Counted from the stretch's first letter, positions 25,001 through 38,200 are shown. The stretch is 64,000 nt of DNA from Magnolia sinica (GCF_029962835.1 NC_080588.1:60908001-60972000); one strand, 5' to 3'. Numbers and translations: made by a program. Notes: generated by a model not told the origin, from the letters alone.

Positions 25001-25243
25001 CACGATGCTCCCGAGAGCAACTGGGTTTTGAGATTAATCATAGGTTTTTAGGTAATGTAGAGTTAGTAATTCTGCTGGTTTTGGGTCTTGCAGTTCGTAT
25101 AGAAAGTGATTCAAGTTAATCTACCGATTAATTCAGTTTAGTACTTAATTACTTTTTATCTAATTTCTAAAAGATTTGGTCCTCAGTGATTTGTGCTTGA
25201 GGTGGTACTCAGGTTTTTGTACGAATTTTTCCGAGATGTTACA
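22056..25243 (-). mobile_element. Solo LTR (gypsy type) inside element B
   Basis: 3,188 bp bounded by TG and CA (TGTAATGCCC to GATGTTACA), with a perfect 5-bp target duplication GATTC at 22051-22055 and 25244-25248. A minus-strand TATA box (CCTATATAATA, about 24457-24470) is followed by a pyrimidine/purine-rich leader, indicating minus-strand transcription. No internal LTR pair, primer site or protein domain was found, so it is read as a solo LTR left by recombination. Its length and TGTAAC ends suit Del/Tekay-type chromoviruses; that assignment is inference. Confidence 0.8.
22946..23180. repeat. Subrepeats within the solo LTR
   Basis: Four diverged units built on CTACGGGAGGCTCGTCAC followed by CGTAGGC start near 22948, 22994, 23047 and 23146. 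Each unit carries CTACG and CGTAG in inverted orientation, so each can form a small hairpin. Confidence 0.55.
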
Positions 25244-25316
25244 GATTCTGTTCTGTTATATCCATGCTTTAACATGAACAAGTCGAACTTCTTGTACCAT
25301 TGCCTTGGAACTTATT

Positions 25317-25991
25317 TCAGCCCTTACAAGCCTTCCTTAGCCGACACACCATATGCTCTTTGCCCTTGACTTCGAACCCTTCTGGTTGGTGCATGTAGAT
25401 CTCTTCTTCCAGGTCACCATAGAGAAAGACAGTTTTAACATCTAACTGCTCTATTTCTATATCCATGCTAGCCGCCAACCCAAGCAACACCCGTATGGAT
25501 GTCATCTTCACCACTGGTGAGAATATCTCCTCGAAGTCTATATATTTTCTCTGACCAAACCCTTTTACCATAAGTCTGGCCTTGAACCTCGTCTATGAAT
25601 TCTTCTACTCAATCTTCTTTCTGAACACCTACTTGTTGCTAAGAGCTTTCTTGTCCTTAGGCAATTTTACCATATCATAAGTATAGTTCTTATGTAACGA
25701 TTTCATTTCCTTTTGCATAGCTTTCAACCACTCCCCCTTATGCTCGTTAGCTAGGGCCTCAGAATAATCTTCTGGCTCTCTCCCATTAGTGAACATAATG
25801 TACTTATGTGGTGAGTACCTCTTGGACGGATGTCTGTCCCTAGATGACCTCCTCACCTGTGGCTCAACAGGTAGATCAAGTGGGGGCTGCTCTCCCGGTC
25901 CATCTTCTATAGGAACTCCCTCATCCTCTACACCTTGTTGTACTCCTCCGTCATCAGGCACCACAGGAGGAATGACGAAATCTATTGTCAT
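25317..25991 (-). pseudogene. Copia linker and reverse transcriptase, N-terminal half (element B)
   Basis: An acidic linker and RRSSRDRHPSKRYSP are followed by EALANEHKGEWLKAMQKEM, then VKMTSIRVLLGLAASMDIEI and QLDVKTVFLYGDLEEEIYMH. These are standard copia RT blocks. A frame break lies between 25571 and 25629. Confidence 0.8.
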
Positions 25992-26262
25992 CTAGCTCAC
26001 TTGAACTAGGCTGAGTCTTCTCTGGCTTACAAATGTCTTCTATACATTGATCTTTAAAGAAAACCATATCTTTGCTCCTGATGAGCTTCTTCTCAGTCGG
26101 ATCCCACAATCTGTATCCGAACTTTTCATCACCGTACCCCAAGAATACACATTGCCTGATCTTCGTATCGAGCTTGGACCTCTCATCCTTTGGTACGTGA
26201 ATGGATGCCTTGCATCCAAACACCCTGAGATGATTGTGTGATGGATCTTGTCCAGTCCACAC
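25954..26262 (-). pseudogene. Copia integrase C-terminal segment (element B)
   Basis: HLRVFGCKASIHVPKDERSK, then CVFLGYGDEKFGYRLWDP, the conserved copia region after the integrase core. Confidence 0.8.
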
Positions 26263-26409
26263 CTTCTCAGGTACTTATCCATTCAACGGGGCTGATGAAG
26301 ACCCGTTTATTAAATACACTGTCATGTGCATTACTTATCCCCAGAACGTCTTGGGCAACTTTGTATGGGATAACATACATCTGATTCTCTCTACAATGGT
26401 GTGAATCAT

Positions 26410-26829
26410 TCACTCAGCCACACTATTATGCTGGGGGGTTTTGGGAACTATCTGTTCATGTCGTATACTCAAGGACTTATAATACTCATGAAAGTCACTA
26501 ATATATTCCCCATCATTGTCAGTGCGGATGCACTTTAATGATCTAGATGTCTCTCTCTCGACCATAGCATGAAACATTTTAAATACACCAAAGACCTTGT
26601 CCTTGGATTTCAATGCATAAACCCAAACCCTCCTAGATGCATCATCTATAAAAGTGACAAAATACAATGCCCCATTTAAGGTTTTTGTCCTCATAAGACT
26701 ACAAACATCAGAATAAACCAAATCTAATACATGCAATTTATTAACATGAGAAGCAGATTTAACAAATGAAACTCTATGCTGTTTCCTTGATAAATAGTCA
26801 ATACAGGTTTTGAAAGGTATACTTGTCAT
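26410..26829 (-). pseudogene. Copia integrase core (element B)
   Basis: The DDE residues are visible: Asp in LDLVYSDVC, Asp in IRTDNDGEY, Glu in PQHNSVAE. FVTFIDDASRRVWVY lies between the first two. The upstream HHCC zinc finger is not open in this stretch. Confidence 0.8.
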
Positions 26830-27039
26830 GTCTGGAAGGAGCCACTTCTTTGCTAGTAGCTAAAGCCCTTTTTCACTCATGTGGCCTAGACAATTGTGCC
26901 ACATGTTAGTAGCTGAATCTTTCGCTGCATTCAACCCACCCTTGTACACACTGACACTTGTCTTGTAAAGGGTGCAACACTTCTTCCCTCTTGCTGTGAT
27001 CAACGAACCCTTGATGAGATTTTAGCGCCTTCCAACAAC

Positions 27040-27572
27040 TCAGCTTTCATAACCATCATCATCGAACCTTTTCGTCGATATCCAGTTGAGGCAAATGTCT
27101 GAAATGTGCCTTACATCCCTGAGAACCAATGTGCAGCCCACATCGTTCTTCACACAAATATCACCAACCCCTACGATCTTTGATACGCCAAAATTTTCCA
27201 TCTTCATGATCCTATAATCACCTGACTTATAGCTTGTAAAGAAATCCCTGCGTGGAGTCGTATGAAACGAGACTCCCGAGTCTATCACCCAGTCGGTGTC
27301 CTGACTCATAGCCGTGAGACAAACATCATGATCTGTTGAAAGAATAACTACAACGTCGCCATCTGAAGCGACCATAGTGGAGTCTGATTCATCTTCCTTC
27401 TCCTTTCCTTTTCCTTTCTAATTATTTTCTTCTTACGACATTCATGCTTATATTGGTCCTTCCTGTCACAATTCCAGCATTCAACATCCTTCTTGGTACT
27501 CGAATTGCCTCTTGATTTATCTCGTGCCTTCCTGCCCTTTTTGTTCTTTCCTCTCCTCCGATCTTGTGTCAC
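27040..27572 (-). pseudogene. Copia zinc knuckle and protease (element B)
   Basis: Zinc knuckle CWNCDRKDQYKHEC has the spacing CX2CX4(H)X4C, but the histidine position is Gln. The protease follows with DTDWVIDSGVSFHTT, keeping the catalytic DSG. A frame change separates the two parts. Confidence 0.75.
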
Positions 27573-28219
27573 AAGGGCCTCTTATTGATTAGACCCCTGA
27601 GACTTCCTCCTTGTCTCCTCATTGAAGAGATAACTTGTTACCTGTTTCATGGACACCTTTCCATCTGGCGGGGAGTTGCTCAGATACACCACCAATGTCT
27701 CCCAACTATTAGGCAATGAGGTAAGCAATAGCAAAGCCTATAGTTTATCGTTCAAGACTATCTTCATAGCGGAGAGCTGATTCAATATGTTGCTGACCTC
27801 ATTCATGTGCTCAGCCACAGAACTACCATCTTTGAGCTTGAGATTTACAACTCGTCTTGTTAGAAAAATCTTATTATCGGCTGTCTTACTCTCATACAAC
27901 CCTTACAATTTCAATCATAGGCTAATGGCTGAGGTCTTTATAGACACATGGTGAAATATGGAATCGTCTAGCCATTGTTTAATAAACCCCACCGCCTTTT
28001 GGTCCAACTTCTTCCAATCATCATCTACATATCTTTTGTCTTTACTGATATGCCTAGAATTGAAACATACAAGTCCTTGAAATAAAGCAGGTCCTCCATC
28101 TTAGCCTTCCATATGGTCCAATTAGAACCATTGAGACTGATCATCCTTGATGAGCTACCTCCCATAATTCAGATCTGATCCCACTCCGTTCAACCAACCT
28201 GAATGCTCTGATACCACTT

Positions 28220-29028
28220 TGTTGGGAGTGGTACACAAAACCCTTAAGATCCTGCCTCCCAAAACACCAGAATTATAGGATATAATAAAGCAATGAAATA
28301 AATCAAAGCACAAACCACACGACACAAGAGATTTTATGTGGAAAACGCTCGAAGAGGTAAAAATGACAGGACCTCGTCCAGAGCAACAATTCACTATGAA
28401 GTAGAACGTTACAATGATCACAAGCACACACTACTTGGATCAAACCTTATTCACTCACACGGGAGTGGATGAATAATGAGAGAATAAAGAAAATGGAGAG
28501 ATTTCAATGATTACGAGGACGTAGAAGCGCTGAGACGTCGATTGCGCAGTAAATCACCTCTACGAGCAGAACCCTCCATTCCACAAGCTTCCTCTCTCTC
28601 TTTTCTCTCTCTCTCTCTCACATTTGATAACCCTAAAACCCTTTAGAAATCCTTTGTATAGCTTTAGGAAACCCTCTTGCATTACCCTAGAATAAATCTA
28701 GGACCCTTATTTATAGTTTAGGAAACTCCTTTTCGCACATCTGCGAAAACCGCCTCAAATTTGTGCAATCTGCACCAAATCCGGACTGAATCTGCGTAAC
28801 CCTCGACTAGTCGAGCTGGGTCCTCGACTAGTCAAGCGGACCCTTGATTAATCGAGCCAGGCCCTCGACTGGTTGAGGCCAAAAAACATGGCTTGCTAGA
28901 CTTTGAGTCAAGCGACCATCCATTGGTCGAGCAGCTCCCTTCGACCAGTCGAGTAGCGCGGTCTAGTAAAATTTAGGACATCCGCGCTGTACAACCTCTC
29001 CTCTGAACTGAGGAGGAAAACCCCATCA
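28220..29028 (-). repeat. Element B 5' LTR
   Basis: About 809 bp; on the minus strand it starts TGATGGGG and ends CCCAACA. TATA box (CTATAAATAAG) near 28705-28717. Upstream of that, at about 28800-28960, is a cluster of CTCGACTAGTCGAG-type palindromes. Confidence 0.8.
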
Positions 29029-29345
29029 ATTTGCCTTGTACCTAGTCATCTAGATCCATTTCATGCCAATTGCTTTATGACATTCTATAAGTTAATTAAT
29101 TCATATGTGTTGTTTTTCTAGATCATTTTGATTTCTTCATCCATATTCTTTATCCATTTTTTTTCTTGTTTGACTACTCCTTCAAACTCGAGAGGATCAC
29201 AACTTACGAACAACATATAGTTAATCAAATGAGAATCATCATCAATATCAAAATCAATACCATTATTATGAACAATATCAAAATTTCTAAAATGTGTGGG
29301 AAATTTAGATGTACAAAGGGATTTTGTTACAAATGACACTAGTAG
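29029..29345 (-). mobile_element. Copia reverse transcriptase remnant
   Basis: The frame at 29118-29339 ends FVSCDPLEFEGVVKQEKKW followed by MDEEIKMI, the start of copia RT. Further copia-like codons with stops follow to 29030, where element B's LTR begins. It is probably an older copia into which element B inserted. Confidence 0.55.
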
Positions 29346-30549
29346 TAAGAAGCACCATGGGTGAAAAGGATTTTGATAATGATACTAATGAGCACTTGCG
29401 ATGCGAACATTAGACCATTTAAAGTATATCAACTTAGGAGGCATTCGTTACTTGTGCCAATATGGTTAGATGACGGGTATAAGTTATATATCTAGAGGTT
29501 GAAGACCTTACACATGTATTTGTGGTGTGTGAATGATGCTTAAAGGAGATATTTGAAGTATTGGACTATGGGGATGGTGTGATCGGACTGTCGGATTGTT
29601 GAAGCCCACCTTCATTGTGCTATCATTGGGGCCCATTGGGCATCTTGGATTTGATTTATCTTATGAATATTTTATTTATTTGAGTTTTGAGACAGTGTAC
29701 GCGTAATTTTTTGTGTGAATTTAAATTTTTTGAAATTTTTTAGTAAGGGTATTATGGTCATTTAATGTAATTCCAAATTTATAAGGTCATTTTGACCTAA
29801 ACCTCATGAGAAATATTTATGTCATGTTTATGAAAAATGGAGCTTTTAGTTCTTCAAGGCCGGACAATTCCATCTTCGACTTCCAATGATTGAAAGAAGG
29901 CGCGAGGCATAGGGAAGTGATTTCTCATCTTTTCATTCTCTCATTCTTTCTTTTCTGAAGGTATTCTCTTATTTAAACCTTTTTTTTTTCCATCTTCTAA
30001 ATTCTCTAAATCTATAAGTCGATCTCTTTTCTTTTGAACCCGACTCATTATATCTTGAAAAATTCTTACCATCATATATACATATTTTGATATTATTCAA
30101 ATCTCATCATCCAATGCTCTAAATTTGAACTATAGTCAAAGAATCATTAATTTTTCTAAAATTTTCAGATTTTTCAAAATTTCAATTTTATATTTATTTG
30201 ATTAGAAAAATTCACTTGGATCATCAGACAGACTTATTGCAATACAAAAGTCTCATCTTTTGTCAGATTCGATTAACTTCATATTTTATGATTCAATACA
30301 ATGTGTTTGTGATGAATGACAATGATCATTACCGAAATTTCCATAGTTCACTCTTATCTCATGATGTATAATGCTGAATTTTTATTGTTAATACTTGCGT
30401 AAATCCAATCATTTAAAATACCGCATTCATTCAGGGTTGGATCAGGCAATCCTACACCAAATTGCTAAATAGACTTGGAGGAGAAACTAACTGATCATCC
30501 TAACCAACCACATCATCTTTAAAATTAAAATGCATGTATCTAAAGTTGT

Positions 30550-30870
30550 TGTTACACTTCCTTAGTCCAATTCCAAATACAAGCTTTATTGAATAAAATG
30601 TCTATATTAGCAATTACTTGTAACTAAACCATAGAGTATATATCCAACGAAAACACACTTGATTTCTTTGTCATCGAGTTTTTTTTTTGGTTGGGACATG
30701 TATATAGACAATAATACTAACATGGAAATGAGAATTTCCTTAACTCCATGCTTATTCAAGTGTCTCACTATCGAGATTTTTTATAGGATGCCTATTCAAC
30801 ACAAAGTTACATTGGCTCTACTTATGCAAAAAAGAACTGGGTATATATATATTTTTCTCTCAACATTCTT
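30550..30870 (-). mobile_element. Copia integrase-end remnant
   Basis: Minus strand reads SQPKKKLDDKEIKCVFVGYI, matching the copia segment after the integrase core. Heavily decayed. Probably the same old element as 29029-29345 or a relative. Confidence 0.45.
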
Positions 30871-32174
30871 CTCGCAGTCTCCACACAATTGTTTCAATTT
30901 TCTTTTAGGCAACTCATTTGTTGAGTTGTATAGTTGTCAACATGGGTATTGTTATCCCCTACTACGAGCCCAGACACATTAAATGAAGCCCCAACACCTA
31001 TTTAGTTCAGCTTCAAATGCTATGGGCCTCTACATATATTTGAAGATCTTTTAACAAAGCTTCTATGCTCAGCACAGAGCTCGCAGCACCAATCTGCCAA
31101 CCCACAAGCGAAAATGCCAAAGCACAAATGCTTAGCCTCTTCTATGATAGGCGTTAATTTATTTAGTCTACAATATTAATTTAATGGTAGGCAACTCTTC
31201 TTGTCCAATGGAATGCTGACATGTGTCCATAACCATCCAACAAACATTTGGAGGGAATCAAGACTCTTGTTGACTATAAATACATCATAACACATCATTT
31301 GCATGAACTTTTAGTCTTTAATCCTTTCACTTCAACTTCACTTCTTAGGACTTTATACACCATATCTTTCAAGTGAACCTTACCCGTTTGAACACTCTCA
31401 CTTTCACTGAAAAGCTTCAAGTGCAAACATCTCAAGAAAAGCTTAAGCTCTAGGCATTAGGCTTCCAAAGTACACACACACACACGTTTAGCTTGTTAGT
31501 AAACACCCTACCATTAGTGCAAGCTCCACTGTTAGCCAACCCCACTAGGGTATGGATCCCAAGACTTCAGTGCTGAAACGAGGGTATCTTTGCTCAGGCA
31601 TCCAAAGGATATAGTTTTGTGCTAAGGTGTGGACCCATGGCAGCATTTGTTCCCCGCGTAGAGTACCATTTCTCAACCATGATTAAAAAACAATAGTTAG
31701 ATGAGCTAAACCTTATCCGTCCCATTATTAGCTGATCTAACCATGTGCCCATCATCCATTATTGGATGATCTTAACCATGTGCGGCACCTATTATTAATC
31801 TATCTCGAACAAGTTCACCGATATTATATCGAAAGAGAAGAGAAGAGCCATTGATTGTGGATATTTACTAACATGTAAACCAAGTCATAAAATTTCCTTT
31901 GGTTGGAAAGGCAAGAAACAGCAAAGGAAATTCACTCTTAAGATTTACCAGACAGTCCTAGATTCTGATCAATTGATCAATGGACAATTGAAGTTGAATT
32001 TAGACCGTCTGCTTCTTCCATCCAAACCGTTCATTTGATGTCCACCAATCCGTCATTCTTGATAATCTTTCAGCAAAATTTTTGTTCAAAGGTTCATTTG
32101 ATGCTCTTCGGCAAGACATGAACAGTTTGATTTGAGTTTCATCATCCCCACATGTCTATTTCTAAGTGCACGAG
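30871..32174. other. Region upstream of the PPR gene
   Basis: No gene recognised. A (CA)n tract is at 31472-31485. AT-rich sequence continues to the putative promoter of the PPR gene. Confidence 0.4.
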
Positions 32175-32180
32175 TATAAA
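32175..32180 (+). promoter_or_regulatory. Possible TATA box of the PPR gene
   Basis: TATAAA 84 bp upstream of the ATG at 32264, at a plausible distance for a short leader. Placement is by eye only. Confidence 0.35.
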
Positions 32181-32263
32181 CAGCCATATTCCGCCGGAGT
32201 ATTAAATACCATCTTCACATCTTTAAACCTTACCCGCTTCTAACCATCTCCCAACGTTCGGCC

Positions 32264-35200
32264 ATGGAAGCTTCAATCCGACCTCATACACACCCCATCC
32301 TCTCATCTCAAAATCCGTTATCTTCCCATCCAAACACCCAAAAAATCAAACGCAGACTCCTCCAAAAGGGCGTATTCCCCACCCCCAAAATCATCCACAC
32401 CGTTCGGAAGAAGGAAACCCTAAAATCAATCCGTAGATCGAAGCGCCTCGTCTCCGGTCAAGCCCCACTCTCCGAATCCCAGAAGCGGACATTGGAAGAG
32501 GAATCCTACTTCCAGACGATATCCAAGGAGTATCGGACGGTCAGGAAGGCGCTGGGGTCCAGACAGAGGGATGGGGTTCCGACGGTCGGGATGCCGTGGG
32601 AGGGGGTGAAGGGGGTGGAGTTGAGAGAGATTGCAAGTGGGAATGGGGAGTATGGAGGGGATAAGGTAAGGAGAGAGGGTTTGGTGGAGCTGAGAGAGAT
32701 GATCCGAGAGCGGAAATGGGAGGATTTGAGGTGGGTTTTGGAGGTGGATGGTGGTGATTTGGAAGAGGGAGGTTTGCAGGGGGAGGTGGAGAGAGGAGAG
32801 GGTTTTCGGGCGAGAAAGGGAGGGAGGGATGACGATGATGCAATTAGATTGCTTGTTGAGAGGTACCATTTCATTGTCATCCATCTTCTTCGTCTTCTTC
32901 TTCTTTTTAAGTGGATGCCTGTAAATGGTTTAAGTGGTAAATGATTTACCTGTCCTGTTTGGCTGTAAGCTGTAAATGATTGTTTGTGTTTGGATAATCT
33001 GTAAATGGTTTAAGTCTTGTAAATGGTTAGTCAATCTTTCCATTTATAGCTGTTAGGCTTTAAATGGAGAGCCTGTAAGGGCCTGTTTGGATGCCTGTAA
33101 GTTGGGCTAGTGGGAAGTGACTTAAAGGGAAGTCATGATACGTTTAAATCCCTGGTAAATTAGTAATTATTACCTGTTTACCTGAAAATGGGTGGAACGA
33201 TTCCCTACTCTAAGTTCTGCTTGGTGTGAATACACAGCTTATTACCTGTAATTGACAGTGACTTTCACCTGTAAGTGACTTACCCGTAAGTCATAACTTA
33301 AACAACTTACAGGCATCCAAACACCCCGTAAATGAAATCACAACTTTTCGCCTGTAAATCAAATGGAGCTGAAAGCTGTAAAATAATTTACAACCTTTAA
33401 ATCATTCACAAGCATTTTTCAACATCCAAACATAGACTATAAACCATTTACCTGTAAATCATTTACAGTTAGCCCTATTTACAAGTTTACGTTCTCTTAT
33501 TTTTCTTTTTAATTTTCATCTCCTTGTTAAATTTAGTATAAAGGAATTATAGATACACTGCCTAGGGCTTTGCATGGTATACATGCATTTTCAAGTGGGG
33601 CTTATGGTTTGTTTGTCCAAGACCGCTGGTCTGTGTGTCACACGATGGGACCTTGCTAAAAAAACCCTCATCGATTGCTCTTTGTAAGTTTCCGATTTGT
33701 GGCCCACAAATAGATGGTCAAGAAGACAAGTATGTGTGGAAACTGGATCCCGGGGCTGGAATCGACTTGCGGCTTCCACGGGTTGCCTCTTTCTAGGGCT
33801 TTTGTGTTTGTATGTTTGAAGGGGTTTAATATATGACCAGAGTCACCACTAGCCAATTACTTTGATCTTACAGTTGGATAGGCCCTGTAGAACGCTCAGG
33901 AGGGAGAATCTGGAGATTTTCAACCCTGACTCCTTGCTCCGCGGACGAAGATTCTAAGTAAGGGACCACAATTATAGAGAGAGAAGGTGTTAGGCACCCA
34001 CTTTGCCCGTTCAAATGTACAGTTTCTACTTAACAAGATCTGGCTAACTTCTGTGGTTGGGATTAGTTGTTGCGCACCAATGATGCGATAGTGTATGTGA
34101 TGCCGATGACAGGTTGTAGTCTTAGCTGCCCACTTGTCGTGTGTGGACCAATCAGTCCAAGTTTCTAATGGGCAGGATTCTGCTATATCGGCAAACCACA
34201 GAGCATACGTTTGAATTGACCGGGTGCTGAGTGATATGTATGCGATGCGATATATGTGGAATTGTGATGTTGTGCTATATGCAATGCTTGCGACAAAGTG
34301 TGAGTTAATTGGCTGGGTTTCTAATGGGCAGGATCCGATTATATTGGCAAGCCACAAAGCATATGCTCGAGCCAATTAGGTGCGAGAAGTGATGTAATGC
34401 AATACGAAAATGATGAATTCGATGAGCAGGGGGGTTGAAAGGGGAATGGGTGTTGCACTATGCTAATGTTGGGTTGAATGAAGCTGATTGAAGGTTGAAT
34501 GGTTGGATAGACGGTAGTATCGCAAAGGCTAGATTGAGTGGCGTGGATTAGGGCTCAAGTGGCTCAGGAAACTTGGGCTCTGGTTAGGCTAGGCTAGACC
34601 AAGGTTGGGCTCTCTCTATGACTCTCACTCTCCTTGGTGGATGAATGGAATGGCTAGGCTAAGGATGGCTTAAGGGATTTCCTAAAGCTTTGGTTTTTTA
34701 GGGATTTACTAGATGCTTGAAATGGGAAGGGGAGGGGGCTATTTATAGCCCCCAGGCTCGATTTTCTGATAATTCCTGGTAAGTTAGGGTTGGAAATGGT
34801 GTTGATGGTTTGGATTTGAGATTGTCACGTGGCATCATCTCAACGGTTGGATTGAACGGTAAAATGGTAAATATGGAATCAAGGGAGGGGTACCAGAGTC
34901 AATACACACTGGCCACACACTTGTGGGTTGCAAAAGGGGAAGTCTACATGCTTCGAGGACACCTGCCAAGAGAGGAGGCGTGCCATGTGGCTGGGAGCCG
35001 CTAGTACCACACATGACCTCTTGTCATGGCAGGCGGTCTCCCACACTCATGCGGAGGCTCCGCTGTAAAGGGGTGCTATATTGCTATTTCATACTGAACT
35101 TCGGTTGGGCTTGATTCACGCTCAATTTTGGGTTGGGCTTGGCTAGGTGAGTTGACTGGGTTGTTGGACTGGGTAGGTTGATCAAATTTGTTGACTCAGT

Positions 35201-38200
35201 GAGTTGACTCGGTGAGTCAACTCGTCGAGTTGACTCAAGGCTCTAGGGTTTATGGTTTTAGAGTTTCAGGACTGAATTGACTGGGTTGAGCTGGGTTGAG
35301 TTTAGGGTTTTAGCCATTTGCTTACATAGTTCAATTTCAATCAGCTTATCGGTCTAGGGTGGGGTGTCTACACTACGGCAATGATCCATGTATAACTGGA
35401 AAAGTCCTATTATTTGTGGTTAGAATCTTCAAATCTGGGATATCTTTTGAGACATTGCCAGTCCATGGTGGGTTGACATGGAATGATGGTCTGTATTACT
35501 GAAACATGGTTCCAACAAGTAGATTTGAAAACTCGCGTATTCAGTGTAAAACCTTGGGTCTGTTCTATGGTTTCTCTTTAGTGGAAGTTTGCTTATTGTG
35601 AGTATGGTGTAGGCTTTAGAGATTGTTTTAGTTCAACCGTGAGTGATAATGAATTGCTTAGCCTGTCCATGAATGACGGGGCACACATTATTGCATGGGT
35701 AGATAATCAGGACTTTGGTTGTGCATACAATTGATGGGTGATGCTGAAAAGTTTACACTAGTTGGACGATTCTTACTGTCCGGTTGGACAACCTCCAAAT
35801 GAATCATAATATGGTCAATGGCTCACTTTGGATGGGAAAAATCCATTGGTCAGAAGGGTAGGATTTTCTGGTCCACGTGATTTTTGCCCCATGGGCTAAT
35901 TGCAGCAAGTTTACCAAGCCAGTCAGTTTTGCTGATGATAGTAACCGTGCATGTGGTTGTGACGGGTGCAGCAGCAAAACCAGAGGTGTTAGTTGCGATT
36001 CACACAGAGTATACTTCATAGTTATTAATAGAGGGCTTATGGCTCACTAGGGGTGTACATCGAGTCGAACCGAATCGAGCTGGCCTCAGCTTGACTCGGC
36101 TCGGCCACTGGCTGACCTCAGCTCGAACTCGGCTCTGCTCGGTCCTCAAGCCTGACTGGCTAGCTTGGCTCGATTCGGTCAGCAGTTCCGGCCGAGTTCG
36201 AGCCAAGATCGAGCCGAGTTCGCCATTGAGGCATTTCCACAAACACCTGAACTGCAACTTCAAAATCTCACTGTTTCACAAACAGAGGCAATGGTTTTAC
36301 AGGTATTTTATCAAACACCTTCTAAGCAACATAAAAAGCAAGAAAAACAAAGAGAAAAATGGAATTTGTTTCATGTACATACCTTCCTTGCCACCAACCA
36401 CATTTTGTCGAGTCATTTTCTCAAACAGTTGGTGAGCAACATCAATGGCAAAGTAACCGAGTCACCGAACTGGTTCAATCCGAGTTCGATTTGAGCTGGA
36501 TTCGATCCGAGTCGAGTCGAGCTGGGGCCTGCTCGAACTCGGCTCGAACTCATTTTCGAGCTCAAAAAATCAGCTCGACTCGGCTCGAACTCAGCTTCGA
36601 ACCGAGTCGAATCGAGCTTTTTCGAGTTGAGTCGAGCGAGCTAACTGAGCTAGCTCGGTTCGTGTACACCCTTATGGCTCACATCCATGTGTTTGTAGTT
36701 ATATCATATAAGAATGATTGCTTAAAACTCAATGGATGATAACTTTCCATTAGCGCTGGGCATGTCTGACCCGATCCGAACCGAACCGACGGCCTGGATC
36801 GGTGCGGATCGAGTTGGGCCATTCAGATCCGAATGTTTTTCGGATCGAGTTCGGATCGTGGTCAATCCGAACCGATCCGATCCGAAACCTGATCCGAATG
36901 GATCCGATCCGATCCGACCTGATCCGGAGTGGATAAACCACATGCATTCACGATCGTGTGGCCCACCTGTATTTTGGATGGACCTGATTTTTGGAATTAG
37001 GCCTACATGAGGTAACGCAATTAATGGACGGAGCAGATGTCACAGGGATTGGGTGTCACGTGCTCTTCCGACAACGAGTGTTGTAGAGGATTTTGGTCCG
37101 TAGATATGAAAAACTCAAAAGATGGTTGTAATGTTTCAACCATTGCGGTGGTATCTACCGTCGATGGTGATCATGACCGTTGATCTAATGGTCCAAAATC
37201 TTTTGTCATTGGAAGAGCTTACCTATATGAACTTTTGCATTTCCACTTTTAAAAGCAAAAAGTTGCTGTATTTTACTTGAACCATCCATTCTCCATCTAA
37301 AGATTAAAGGGTTAGGATTATCTCACCATGAAGATTTTTGGCATGTGGTCCATCCAACTTGGGGTGAACCAGATCAACGGTTTGGATCAGTAATCCATGT
37401 ATCCATTCATGCAGATTAGGTGCCTCTGGACCTTGCATAGCATCCCTTGATTCCTTGATGATAAAAAAACTGATCCAACGGGGAAGCGGATTGGCTAGTG
37501 TACCTCACACCAGCTATATAGCTGTAGGTACGTGTCGTGCGAAGATGTGCACTGACGCTCCTCAAGCTCGGAGTTGTATGAATGGTTCAAAGGAGATCAA
37601 AGTTACATGGGCCCTGTCCCTGCCATTTGGGGTTGATTTTTTCCCCCTCTCATGATTTGCTTGGCAAAGGTTTAATGACCGGCTGCCCTCCTGGCATCAA
37701 TCTTCCTTCACCCAGGCTTGGGACTGGCTGGCATGTCGTTGCCAGGCAGAGTTCGTTTTGGATTACATGTTGGCATTTTTTTGAAAGATCATATTGACAT
37801 CTTTATTAATTATATTTATAATTTGAAAGATCATATTGACATATTTATTAATTATATTTTATAATTTGAAGGATCTTGTGTATTGTATCTTTGACAGTGA
37901 TTTTTATTTACATTTACATCATTTATCTCACGATTTTGCACCTGATGCTTTTATTGTTATTTATGCATGCCTTATTATTTATGTAAAATGCTCAAGCGTC
38001 TTTAACAATGAGTTCACGGTGTAGGCTTGGCACTTCCAACCTTAGCATGCGGGACTGGAAATTCTCTAGGTTGATGAATCAATCAGGGATACAGTTTACT
38101 GAAAGACATTTGCTTAAAATAGTTGGAGGACTTGGGACTCTTGGCCACTGGAGACACGCATTATCTGTTGTGGAATGGGTGTACAATGCCAAGGATTATA

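Larger units (their letters stand above)
20690..29028 (-). mobile_element. Ty1-copia retrotransposon, element B, split by a solo LTR
   Basis: The 5' LTR is at 28220-29028; the 3' LTR survives only in part at about 20690-20998. The primer site TGGTATCAGAGC (28205-28216) and polypurine tract AAAGGGGGAGATT (20999-21013, minus strand) are well placed. Domains in order are gag (27580-28200), zinc knuckle (27348-27572), protease (27040-27375), integrase (25954-26829), reverse transcriptase (25629 down to 25255, resuming at 22055) and RNase H (about 21300-21540). A 3,188-bp insertion at 22056-25243 splits the RT just before its YFDDM motif. Without it the copia is about 5.2 kb. Stops separate most domains, so it is inactive. 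Confidence 0.88.

Noticed and set aside
32426..32884. Long antisense open frames opposite PPR exon 1
   Set aside because: The + strand exon has a recognisable product and splice phase. The antisense frames are Pro/Ser/Leu-rich by-products of its base composition.
36091..37010. Ser/Arg-rich and Asp/Pro-rich repetitive open frames
   Set aside because: They arise from GAGTCGAGC and GATCCGA word repeats in transposable elements.
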